Shown here in pieces: positions 23,501 through 35,470 of a DNA stretch of 64,000 nt. The stretch's first letter is position 1. Every line of letters starts with the position of its first letter. Position numbers and translations under genes: made by a program. Source of the stretch: Takakia lepidozioides (Eukaryota; Streptophyta; Takakiopsida; Takakiales; Takakiaceae); assembly GCA_030704615.1 (NCBI GenBank), contig CM060731.1, positions 36,520,001 through 36,584,000 on the forward strand. Reading direction: 5' to 3'. The notes below the pieces were generated by a model, which was given only the letters and a program-made list of their open reading frames with translations, had not been told where the DNA came from and made no database searches.

Positions 23501-26500
23501 TTTATGGTGGACGCTTCTGTGGATCTGAAAGACCTCGCAGAAGTGGTCATGTATTTTTCAGTATCAAAGTATTGGTGGGTCTCAATTCAAGATTGTGCAG
23601 TGACCAAGTGTTTTCTGAACTTGTTTATTCTGCGTTACTGTGAATTTGGGCAAAGCTATGACGACACCCTTTTGTCTGTATGAATGTTGCCAAATCAGCA
23701 TTGAGGATGAAGTGTTCAGGATTGCCTCCTGATACTCTCTTTGAATGATTGTTGCCTATTCTCACTATCCTGAGTTCTTTGCTGTCTTCTGGATTTTTCC
23801 AGAATCTACCTGTCCTCCAGCAATAGACTCATTTGTGCAGGTCTTATTTTCTTGAGCTGACAGCAATTGCAAGGTTAAAGGAGCATGCTTGGGCATGGTG
23901 TGCAAGTCTGCAGGTGCTGACGGCCATCGGGAATTTCTGCATCTGCTCTATTGGAATTGGGATGCTAGTGGAGATCATAGTAATGTACGCAGTTCAACAC
24001 CGCAAATACCGGGCAGGCATTGATAACCTGTTAGTTCTCCTCATTGGTGGCATCCCTATTGCAATGCCTACTGTCCTCTCTGTGACAATGGCCATTGGTT
24101 CGCACCGTTTGTCACAACAGGTTGGATATGCATTTCATTGCTGTTCTACTGGATCACGATGCCACTTTTCTGTTGATATTAGATATGAGGTTACGTTGTG
24201 TGTGTAGACCCTACCACCGGGAAAATGTTCTAGAGCTGGTCTTGGATTAACCTACAAAACCTAGTTGATTACTGTATTGCCTCTTTGGCATTCGGTCCTT
24301 GTTGCTGCGTACTTTCAAGGGAATTAGCTTGTCGGAGCCCTGCATCCTATACCACCTTAGCTTCAACCTAAATGCTTTGTTCTTCGACGAGTCTTCAAGG
24401 GGTGAAGGTGAGAGGTACTGACTAAGCATCCCTCCACTCTGCAAGGACTTGGTTGTTGACAAGCCCAGCAATCATTAGTTTACCTGCAGTTTTTTTCTCC
24501 CCATCTTTTATTTTCATTTCTTTCAATCTTGGAAGAAAGAACAATCACAATGTCTTCCTTGCATTTGAAGCCATGGAATAGGGAGTAGAAACCAACCCCT
24601 TGTTTGATTTTGAAAAAGTATATGATGGGGTGAAATGGTCATTCCTAGAGGGCACATGCGGAAGTTGGGTTTCAGCCAGTCAAGTGGGACCGTGTACTGT
24701 TAACATAAATGCTTGAGCTGTCTCAAGCATGTGAAAGATGGAACCTGCTTGGTGACCTTTTTGTGAAACACCTGGTTCTCCTGCCAAAAATAAGTCAATG
24801 CCCTCTCCAAGAGTGGGGTATACATGCAACTTGGGATTATGTTCCAATGTAAAGATTCAATCCGAGCACACTCCCAGCATTATTCAACCTGCCTAAAAAC
24901 TAAATGTTTGGTAATTTGTGCAGGGTGCTATCACAAAAAGAATGACAGCTATTGAGGAGATGGCAGGCATGGATGTCTTATGTAGCGACAAAACTGGGAC
25001 TCTAACTTTGAACAAGCTTTCGGTTGATAAGAATCTCATCGAGGTAGATGTTTTGAATGGCCTTGAGCTGTATGCTTACAGACATTAGCACAGGCTCACT
25101 TTGAGGCCTTGCATTCCGCGGACGTTATAAAGTACCAATTCATTCAAGTCTAGCTTGCCTAGTTTTCTGTGAATGGTGTAGAATTTGTTTTCTTGCCTCC
25201 ACATTCTCCATATTAGACAACCTTCAAAACTTATGTAGAATGTTCTGTATGACTTTCCTTAGTATTAACAATTAGAATTATCATGAAGAGTGTATGTTGG
25301 TTACAACTTCAACAAGGTCGTTTGCCATCAGTTGTGGCTATATTTTATGTGGTTTTTAAATCCCTAACTGCTGATCAGTAATTGGGGTAAAACTAAGGAA
25401 TTGTTCCAATGCAACATTGTCTCCCTCCAGATTTTCACGAAAGGAGTGGACAAGGACATGGTTGTGTTGCTGGCAGCACGAGCTTCCAGGACAGAGAATC
25501 AGGATGCCATTGATATGGCCATCGTCAGCATGCTTGCTGATCCTACGGAGGTAGATTTCAGTCACATTCTCCTGCTCAAAGTGTCTGGTTCAACTTTACT
25601 TGAGGCAAGATAAGCACAGAACGGTGCATATACTTCTCCTGTAGATGCTTCATTTGTTTCTTATCCTGTATGAATAAATGTTTCAGTTAGAATCAATAAA
25701 TGTCAAGGAGGCTTGATGTTGCAGATTAATCAGGTGTTGGAATAAGCTGTCAATATCCCTCTTTTGTGGCTGACTGAAACTACTGTGCAAGGATAGGCTC
25801 GGAGTGGAGTTCAAGAAATTCATTTCCTACCATTCAATCCAACTGATAAGCGCACGGCTCTCACATATATTGACGATTTCGATGGCAAATGGTACCGTGC
25901 TAGCAAAGGAGCACCTGAGCAGGTATATTGATCAATGGGCTGTTGACCAGGTTTCAAGTAGGTTACCATAGAGTCCTCTCTTTCCTCTTTTTGTTGGAGT
26001 ATCTCTTTGGGGGCCTGTTAGTCCTTGAGTGCCGATGTGTGTGGGTGGCTTGTTTGCTCATTCAGCTTGAACTGAATCATTTTGTCGATTACTGGCTATG
26101 CAAAACAGTCCTTGTTACTATCGAGGGAAAAGTAAAATCAAAATCTTTGATTTGTCTAGTAAGTACAACCATGTGCTCATTGATGCACAATTTGCTTGTG
26201 CTCAGATACTGGCGCTGGCTGACAACAAGGCAGAGATTGCTGACAGAGTTCATGCAGTGATTGACAAGTTTGCAGAGCGGGGGCTTCGATCCCTTGCTGT
26301 TGCTAAGCAGGCAAGGGTGCTTCTTTTTCTCATTGATATTTCTGTGTTTATTCGTGGAACATCATCCTTGTGCAAGTGAAGGGGCTTTGGGTATATATTG
26401 ATGCCTGGGGTTGTGGTGCTACTGCTTGTGGATCTCAGGAAGTATCTGAGGGAACCAAAGAGAGTGCTGGCGGCCCATGGAAATTTTGTGGCTTGATGCC

Positions 26501-29500
26501 TCTGTTTGATCCTCCACGTCATGACAGTGCTGAAACCATTCGCCGGGCCCTCAACCTTGGTGTCAATGTCAAAATGATTACAGGTTCTTGCCAAGCCCAA
26601 ATCTCACATTTCTAACTGGAATACATCTCAAGCAGTGTTTTTGAGTTCCTAATGCAGGCACTTTTAAAAGGGGGTGCAGCGTTTTAAGGATTTTGTTTGC
26701 CTGTTGTTTCAGCAGAGTCTAACAAGTTTTTCAAGTTCCACTTTGGGCTGGGTTTCATTTGAGCATCATGTTTTTACAGGAGACCAATTGGCAATAGCAA
26801 AGGAGACAGGCCGTCGTCTTGGTATGGGGACAAATATGTACCCGTCATCATCATTGCTCGGCCAGCATAAGGATCAATCTATTGCATCATTGCCTATTGA
26901 TGAGCTCATAGAGAAGGCCGATGGGTTTGCAGGGGTTTTCCCAGGTTCCAATATCTTTCTCTTTTCCTGTCCTGTAAGCTCTTTGAGCTTCCTATGAGAG
27001 GCTTTAGAATTCCTTCCATCTTTCTTCTTTCATTATCCTTCAAAAATGCTTGTAAGGGACACTCAATCTTCGTGCAATGTTTGGGGTTTGATTTGTTCTT
27101 GGTTTCAGTAGTTCTTTTGTGTTGTTCTGCTGTGACCCATGAGCCCTCTGGGCCTGCTATGGACGTTAAAATTTCTTCTTCTTTTACCTCAAAGAAAGGC
27201 GACTACTCATCGTTTTTTTTGTTCTCGTAAGATACTACTGGAAGGGTGATATCTTTTGTCCAAAGTTTTTGGTGTTGAGTTTGCTCTTAATCAACTGTCA
27301 CATGGTTATCATTACAGAGCACAAGTATGAGATTGTGAAGAGGCTGCAAGAGAAGAAGCATATCTGTGGAATGACTGGAGATGGTGTCAATGATGCACCT
27401 GCTTTGAAGAAGGCCGACATTGGAATTGCCGTTGCTGATGCTACAGATGCTGCCAGGAGTGCTTCAGACATTGTTCTCACAGAACCAGGACTGAGTGTCA
27501 TCATCAGTGCAGTGCTCACAAGCCGTGCTATTTTCCAGAGAATGAAGAACTACACAGTAAGTAGCCAACATTTTAAGATTTGAGTGAAACCCAATTTTTT
27601 TGTATGGATGTCAGGTGCTTGAGCTTGGTCATGGCTTCTTAATTACATTCAAGTGTGAGTATGGTTCACTTCAAAGCTGAGTAAATGTGACGTCACAGTC
27701 AAAATATATAAACCTAACAAAGCTAAATCTTATCCATGTAAACATGCTGATTGGTTTTTGGTAAGTTGGTGGGAATTATCCACAACTAACTTGTAGTTAA
27801 GGTTGGATCGATGCTGATAGAAAATTTTGAGTTCTCATTCTATGTGTATGTTGCTATGCAGATTTATGCTGTATCAATCACCATTCGTATTGTGGTAAGT
27901 TCAAAACTCTTCATTCAATTGTCACCAATTCAAAGCTACTTTTACTGTGATGGATGCTGAAGGGCCCCTCTCTTTGAGCTTTCCGCAGATGTTATAAAGT
28001 ATCATTTCATTTCCACCACTATCTAAAATGCAACATGAAAGTTCTTCAGCGTAAAAGATTACTAAATAGTGCCTGTAATTTTTTTCTGTGCAGCTTGGTT
28101 TTGCCCTGCTGACTTTAATCTGGGAATTCGACTTTCCACCTTTCATGGTTTTGATCATTGCTATCCTCAATGATGGTCAGTCTTGATTTCAGAGTTATTG
28201 CATTGAACTGTAGACTGAAATAGAGATCAACCCATCTAACTGGGTTGTTGATATCTAGATCAAAGTAGTAAGAAATGGTTGGATTTGACGAAATATCACC
28301 TAGTCTGAGAGTCGTTGGAGTCCAACCTTAAGGGGAAAAGTGGGGATTTTGCAGGTAGTGTGTACCCTGAGTGACATCCTTCTAATGGAGCCCATTTTTC
28401 ATGTGTGTGAAGGTACCATTATGACAATCTCCAAAGATAGGGTAAAGCCCTCACCTTTGCCTGACAGCTGGAAGCTAAGGGAAATCTTTGCAACAGGTGT
28501 TGTCATTGGCACATACCTAGCCGTGATGACTGTCGTATTTTTCTGGGCTGCCCGCAAGACTACATTTTTTCAGGTATGAGCATGGATAGTTTTTCTAGAG
28601 AGTCTGCTTGAGTGCATCAATGAAGTAAAAAGTGGGGCCTGGCAATAAGGGAGACATTATAAAGACACCTGTGAAATCAGTTATGCTATCCGCATTTAGT
28701 GTACCACTTGACCCAGTCGTATGCTTGAGCTTGAACACTTACTCGTCTTTCTGATAGAATCTTCAGCGACAAAGTGGCTATCCAGTGGACTACATAAGGT
28801 CACAATTGTTCCAAGACTCTTATTTACAAAGATCTAGCAATTTTTAAAAGTAGCAGCTAATCCCAATATTTATTATGTGATTGACTTGTTTTGAATTTTG
28901 GGTTCAGAGAACGTTTCATGTGGAGGACATCCGGAATGATCATGACAAATTGGTGGCTGCAGTCTACTTGCAAGTTAGCATTGTGAGCCAGGCTCTTATT
29001 TTTGTGACACGGTCCCGAAGTTGGTCATTTGTGGAGCGACCTGGGATCCTTCTCATGATTGCCTTCTGTGTTGCACAGCTGGTTAGACTCGCATCCACCT
29101 TTTTGCTTTTGAGGAAGGATTGTTTCCAGAATAGAAGTGGACATTGTGTTTATATGCAAACAAAGGATATTGGCGTGACAAATTAGAGCCTTTGTGAGCA
29201 GCAGATTGTGGTAGAAGGAGGGTTAAAATTACAAAGCGTATCAGATCTGAAATGTATTGGAATTCAGTCATGCCTCTTACAAGTGCTGCTTTTCATTTGC
29301 CTCGAATTTGGTCTATCATTCACTATGTTATCAGGATACCTTTCAAGTGTGAGGCTAGATTTTGCTCAGTACTCATACAATCTACTTATGCCTATGTCGT
29401 GGTTCTAAGGTCAAATCCATGTTGCATGCTAAACACAAAATGGAGAGGAAAGAAAAGAAGAGAACGTCACTCCAGCTGCAGTTGGCATCCTTTCTACAGC

Positions 29501-31062
29501 TGCTCTGACTTTCTCCATGTTTGGGAGTATAATGTCTTCTGTCTCCTCTCTCTCTGTTACATTCCTCTGCCTCCCATATCGAGACGTGACGTTTGACCTG
29601 TAATCCTGCAGATTGCAACCTTCATAGCTGTCTATGCCAATTGGGACTTTGCCTACATCAATGGTGTAGGCTGGGGCTGGGCCGGTGTGATTTGGCTTTA
29701 TAGCATTATTTTCTACCTGCCTCTGGATATCATCAAGTTTGTGGTGCGTTATATCTTGAGTGGCAAGGCTTGGGATCTTGTCACAGAGCAAAGGGTATGT
29801 TCTTCTCTTATTAACTCTTGCATCTTCTTCTCTGTCATTATGGTGAGACGTTATGTGCCACAACCCACAAGTAGCTGGATAATCAATTTCATTTAGTCCA
29901 CTCTAATTCTACCCGCTAGGATGGGACTAGGCATCGCTGAGGAGTAAGAGAGAGTATCAAGTGCGCAAGGGACTGGCCACTCAAGGTTCCCTTTCTTGCC
30001 CTGTCATCCTTGCTCCACATTGTGTTTCACTTCGCAAGCCTTCACAGTTAGCTCTCCAAGCCAACTCGATCCTTTCTAGATCTATCATACCGACATGTCT
30101 GTACTATAACCTATCATATCACAACCTTCAACAAGCTGAGTGTTCCGAATGCATTGTAAAGAAAAGGCCACTTTGAGGGGCTGTTACTCCAGTCATTATC
30201 TCATGGACAGATGGGAAACAAACAAAGATAGAAACTTTATTAGCATCCGCTGGAACCTTATGAAGTCCCCTGGGGGCCCCAAGGGCCCACGGGCCAAAGT
30301 AGAACACCATGAGAGACTTTGAATTGTTGTTCTTTGTCCAGACGGCATTCACACGGAAGAAGGATTTTGGAAAGGAGGCTCGAGAGGTGAAGTGGGTACA
30401 AGCACAACGTACCCTCCACGGTTTACATCCGCTTGACGACAAGCAGGATGCTGACCGAGGCCCTTGGTTCCATAATACGAATGACATAGCTGAGCAAGCG
30501 AAGAGGCGTGCTGAGATTGCGAGGTGACTATTCTCCTTTCATTCCGTAATCTATATTGAATTTAATCAGTATGTGATAGATAGTGTCCTTATTGCCTTAA
30601 CTGGTGGACATCAGCAATGCCACACCTTTTGGGCAGTCCACTCGAGATACTAACCCTGATGTAGCTTGTTGAGAGGCGCTGTTAAGCCACCAAGAATGAT
30701 AAAACTCAACTTGAAATTGTTGCAACCTCTGAAGGCATAGTCCCCACTGGATACTAACCCCCTGTAGGTGTTGAGAGTCTATAAACCATGGGAGTTTGAA
30801 ACTTAGCTTGAAATTGCAGCACCCTCATTAACAGCCTTATAGGATATTATGCTGATAAGGGAGGGGGAGGGATTTATTAGGGCTGGCATAGACCTATAGT
30901 AGTATTTTTTATCAGCACTCCTCTCTACCCTTGTCTGGCTAACACGTGACAGTTTGGATGTACAGGTTAAGAGAACTACATACGCTAAAAGGACATGTGG
31001 AGTCAGTGGTCAGGCTTAAGGGTTTGGACATCAACACTATACAACAATCATACACTGTGTAA
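20509..31062 (+). CDS. PMA: Plasma-membrane H+-ATPase, P3A type with penultimate Thr (21 exons)
   Basis: Pumps protons out of the cell and energises the plasma membrane. Exons: 20509-20568, 21317-21436, 21740-21838, 22027-22164, 22365-22499, 23220-23399, 23914-24120, 24924-25043, 25431-25550, 25797-25922, 26206-26310, 26439-26583, 26780-26944, 27318-27556, 27862-27894, 28094-28175, 28413-28573, 28908-29081, 29612-29794, 30342-30523, 30966-31062; 2871 bases, 956 residues plus stop (plant pumps are about 950). Motifs: LTGES (188-191), CSDKTGTLT with the phosphorylated Asp about 335, [21 protein letters not shown] (593-601). The C-terminal R domain ends SYTV; phosphorylation of its penultimate Thr and 14-3-3 binding is the known activation switch. 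Intron 26311-26438 uses a GC donor (CAG|GCAAGG). Exon 27862-27894 has only 33 bases. An in-frame ATG at 20389 would add 40 residues; 20509 fits the family start. No break was found. Confidence 0.95.
24540..24720 (+). mobile_element. LINE reverse-transcriptase relic in H+-ATPase intron
   Basis: Within the intron 24121-24923 the plus strand reads [18 protein letters not shown], the conserved DFEKAYD-x-V-x-W-x-FL block of plant LINE reverse transcriptases, preceded by [11 protein letters not shown] in another frame. Frameshifts and stops separate the pieces, so this is an old relic. It is in the same orientation as the host gene and well away from both splice sites. Confidence 0.6.
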
Positions 31063-32870
31063 CTATCACTACTTGTATCATATCTCATGCGACCTTTAAT
31101 TTATCAAAGAGCCTCCTTGGGCATATCTCGGCAACATGTGGTGGCATATTTGGGATGGCAGATTTTCACATTCATTCTTGCTTTCTCTGCTGTGCTTACA
31201 AAGTCCTGCAGATATAAGTGGAACACTAGCTCTAACTAAGCCTCTCTTACTAGTTTCCAGAGCAATTAGCAGCTGCAAGTTGGTCTCAAACTAGATTCCC
31301 CCCCAGCCTCAAGCACTTTTTTATTCCACCTTTCTGATTTCAGCCTCCATTTTAACCTTCTCTCGTTGCCCTCCAAGGATATGCAGCTTTGAGTTGTCAT
31401 AGAAAGGGGGAGAGTAGCTTTCGCCAAAGTGCAGCTGCTTTAGCAAGGTTGTTTCTGCTCTGCTTTTTGAAGTGTGAGGTAGCATGTGAGGAGAATCTCT
31501 TAGATGATCCTCTGAGGTTGCTTTCGAAATTCCTTCTGGATAAGTTAAGAGAAAAATTACAAAGGGACACTTCCCAACCTGTGTTTGTTTGAAGTGTCGT
31601 GTACAGTTTAAAAGAGGATCTCTCTGTCAAAATCTATCACCCTCGTGCATCATGTTGAAGCAATTATTGGCGAACCATTCTGTGCTTACGAATTTTGTCG
31701 CACCCAATTCAAGATAGGAAGGGAGCAATATAACCTGAGCTAGCCTGCGTTACTGTGCACTGAGAAGCTATTGTCTCTCTCTCCTTCTCTCATCTGCATT
31801 TGGTGTTGCCACCATCCTGCAATTCCTATGCAGCAATGAGTCTGTTCCATGGAGTACAACACAAACATCAATTCTCATACTGCAGCAAATGGGGGATTGC
31901 TACAGAAGGGAGACAGAAGACAGCAGTGGACTTTTCTGCAGTGAAGCCTGTGGAATGTCCAGCCCTCAAAGCTACTTCTTGCTCTTCAGCCACCGAATAA
32001 ATGTGGTGGTCTCTCAAACTCACTTTCTTTTTCAACTTTGTGATTGCTTCCCATGACAGGCGAGTTCTTCTTTATACTGAACCCATCTCTCGCATCCAGC
32101 TCCTGCTCTTTTGCTGCCATTTGTTGCGGCAAGGCCAGGCTCCTGAAAGAAGTCAGGTTTCTGTGCCTAGCTTCTCAGTGCCTCCCGGGACAAGCTCTGT
32201 GTGGGGAAAACATTTACTTGCAAGGTGCCACGAATGATTGTGGCAAAGCACCCACTATCCTTGGCGTGTACGAGTTCGTCAAACTTGATCGAACAGCACC
32301 GAATCTATCTATAATGACAGTCAACTTCAAAGCACCCACAATCATGGATACGGGGATTATCGAGGATCCACTACAAGACATGACGATGACTGAAAATCAT
32401 GTGCATGGCGAGGAAGCACTACTTATGCACCAACGAACGGTGCATTGATCAGCACTGAGCAGCTAGCTGCGGAACAGTGAAAGAATCAAGAGCACTGGAC
32501 AATCACGAGCAGATTAGAACTCCAATCCAAAACTTGCGATAAGCACTAGTAACGATTCCTAGTTCATGAACATTGTATGCCTGGATGAGATCGAGGATGA
32601 GATCCTCCTTTCCGTGTAAGGCACAACTTGTGCTACCTAGGGGTGAGTAACTCAAGAAAAAGCGTGCAATGCAACGCAGAGATAAAGATAAAAGATAAAG
32701 TTTCTTTAACGTCCAGTGACGCAGAGAGAGAGGCACACGTGGTAAGGCACACGTATGCACGTGGGCCATCTCATGCTCTGTCTTTGATATGCACTTCCAT
32801 ACATTGATGGCAACATATTCAAGTACCATCTCGAGGCATCCCATGCTATGGAGTCTGGTACTGCACTATA
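31063..32870. other. 3' flank of H+-ATPase and unassigned sequence
   Basis: This contains the pump 3' UTR and then intergenic DNA. Open frames at 31800-32000 and 32044-32448 (134 codons, Cys-rich) are not recognisable and show no supporting splice structure. An AGATAAA-rich patch lies at 32683-32700. Confidence 0.4.
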
Positions 32871-32872
32871 TG

Positions 32873-33434
32873 CCATGTTATTTCCTGAGAATTATATTCG
32901 AGTGTATGTCCTGAATTACCTTTTTTTTTTTTAATTTTAGGAAACAGAGGGTAGGGGCCCTGATAACTTTATTTGAAATTATTGGAAGGGAAAAAATTAA
33001 ACCCTTTACAAGCCCCAGGGCTGCCATGAGGCCTAACACACGACACGCCGTGTAGGAGAATCCTGGGTACAGTGGACCTGAGACAGTCGACCTCCTCAAT
33101 ACAAGTAGAATTAAGGAGCGATAAACATAGAGCGACGGAGGAGGAGACCCTCGGATAACCCTAGATCAGGGGGGAGCCAGGCACTAGTGTAGGGTGCCGA
33201 AACAAGAAACCAGCAAGAAGGCAGTCTATCCACGGGTGGCAATGAAGCTTGGACTTAACGGCTGTCTTGATCCAGTTTCAATCTGATCTTTCAAAGTCAG
33301 GGGAGGCTGAAGAGGGGGGCTCTTCTCTGCTGTATGGGGAATTGTTCCTGCCCATAAGCAGGTGTCATTACGTTTAAATAGTAGGCCATGTTATTTCTTG
33401 CGAATTATATTCGAGTATATGTCCTGAATTACAT
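32873..33434 (-). mobile_element. Retroposon with A-tail flanked by ~46-bp direct repeats
   Basis: Nearly identical 46-47 base sequences flank the unit at 32873-32919 and 33387-33433 (starting CCATGTTATTTC, ending CCTGAATTAC; about three differences). Directly inside the left repeat is a T14 run, that is, an A-tail on the minus strand. The interior (32930-33380) is related to 40360-41080. This fits a non-LTR retroposon inserted in minus orientation with an unusually long target duplication; a local tandem duplication is the alternative. Confidence 0.55.
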
Positions 33435-34950
33435 TTAAATATATAATAATTTTTGATACATATCTGATTATCTCTCTATATGATATTAGAGTTCATACTG
33501 AACCTACTACTCAGTATTAATCAATATTACACATAAATATATATATGATAATAATTATATCTAAATTTTTCAGTTTCATGTCAAACATACAACCCACCTC
33601 ATAACCACTGAAAGTTTGATAAGAGAGACAAGAACCATTTTTTATGGAAATAAATGTATTTTCCTTATATAATTTATGAAAGTAGTTGTCTTTATTATAT
33701 TATCCCTTAAAGCACATGGGAACAAGCCTAAACGGCAATGGGCTCTCTTGTTTTGGCAAAACATAAGAGGAAGGTAAGAGTGAGGGGCATGACTCAGCAC
33801 AACACACCAATCGGAGCCTTGACACGGTGTAAGGTCCTATGACCACATTTTCTCCATTGACTTCAACATGTTGCAAAGTCTCTCTACAAGAGAGCCAATA
33901 AAAAATGAGATTGTACGTACCACCCGAGGGTGGGTAGTGATGGTCTAGCATTTACGTATAATACTTGAGGCCTGGCAATATGCTGTAGCCACGTACATAT
34001 AGAGATAGTGGCAAAACACCTGCAATTTGAATTCGATTGTCCTTTGATAAATGTGTCTATATACTCACTAACTAACTACTTACTGAATTAGTACCTAGGG
34101 GGCCTGCATACGTAGGGCCCCAAAAGAAAAGCAAGCAAACAAGAACCATATAGATCTATTAATCAATAGAAACAGTTCGTACTAAACGGCTGATCCGAAC
34201 ATCTTCATTTAATCTATCTTCAACGACACTGTACTACGTCGTGAATCCAGGCTTTGAAGCACCTTAGAAATCTCTTGATGTTCAGTATTGTAGTTTCCAG
34301 TTGCTATTAGAGGGCTTCACTATCAAGCGCATGTCATGGTGCATCTACTAATTTCACCATGATCAAGGAGATGATTCTAATACCATATACTTAGCGCTAA
34401 GGTGATTAGGAATTCAATTTGAATGAATGTGAGTTGCCTAAAATACCTTGCATTATGTTAGGTTCTTTTGTGTTTCTCTCTTGCTGGTTGTGATTGAAAA
34501 TTGTGGGGAAGTCTTAATTTCTGAGAAGGTATTTTCTGTGCACCACCTCAAGATCCAGCCACAAGGCAAACCAAATAATTCGATACTCTAACTATGGATA
34601 TCGCGTTGTTATAGGCTCGGATCACCTCATATAGGATAAAGGAATAACTTGGAAATATTAGCTCACATTCATGCTCATATATGATTGTTGTGCAGGCCTG
34701 AAGTAGCGAGAGCAACGCTACGGAGGCGTGAGCCCACCTTCAGGCCACATCAGCATGAGCGGATGCCACGTCAGCACGAGTGAAGGCTAAGTCAGCAAAT
34801 GCCAAAAGATTGGCGGTTGAAGAAAGAGTACCTATTCCCGCTGGACCTATAACCGTGGGAATAGGCCTGTAAAGTATGATGAAATTATACCCCATTATGA
34901 AAAAAGAGCACATGGCTTCAACGAATAGGTAGGACTGTCAACTCCTGACC
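33435..34950. other. AT-rich intergenic, unassigned
   Basis: Very AT-rich at 33430-33690, then ordinary composition. No open frame, RNA or repeat that I can support was found. Confidence 0.4.
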
Positions 34951-34959
34951 TATGCTACA

Positions 34960-35470
34960 TGGAAACAAGACGACACCATTTTGAGCGGCAATTGCCAAAC
35001 AAAACAAAAAATATATCCCCTGAAAGTGGTGGGCGGCACCGCACACCATTTTCAGTTGCATCTGCAGGCCAAAAAACCCCCAAAAAAACCCTAAAAAAAC
35101 CCCTGAAAGTGGTGTGCGGCACCGCACACAACTTTCAATGGCATCTGTGGGGAAAAAAACAAAAAAAACAAAAAAAAACCTAAAAAAAAACCCCAAAAAG
35201 AAAAAAGAAAAAAAAAGACTCCTGAAAAGGGGTGTGCGGCACCGCACACCTCTTTCAGTGGCACCGCACACTAAAAACAAAACCCTAAAAAAACCCTAAA
35301 AACCCCCCTAGAAAAAATCCCACTTTCAGTGGCATCTGCGGGGAAAATAAAAACCCCCCTAAGAACCCCCTAAAAAAACGGTAAAAACCCTATAAACCCG
35401 AAAAAACAAGAAAAGAATTTAGTGGCATTTGCGGGGATAAAAAACCCTAAAAACCCTTTTAAAAAACCCT
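34960..35470. repeat. Palindrome-bearing satellite with CCCTAAA-like spacers
   Basis: Three hairpin units share the core GTGTGCGG-CA-CCGCACAC: arms at 35021-35036/35039-35054, 35104-35119/35122-35137 and 35223-35239/35242-35257. In the middle unit the 16-base arms (TGAAAGTGGTGTGCGG and its partner) differ at one position around a 2-base CA centre. Partial units (TTTCAGTGGCATCTGCGGGG) follow near 35325 and 35415. Spacers are runs of C3-6/A3-8, including CCCTAAAAA, resembling telomeric repeats but irregular. Confidence 0.75.

Noticed and set aside
29687-29896. Separate small gene with membrane segments
   Set aside because: It is the exon 29612-29794 of the H+-ATPase running past its donor site.
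35280-35470. Telomere or interstitial telomeric repeat
   Set aside because: CCCTAAA motifs are irregular, mixed with C4-6/A4-8 runs and belong to the hairpin satellite spacers.
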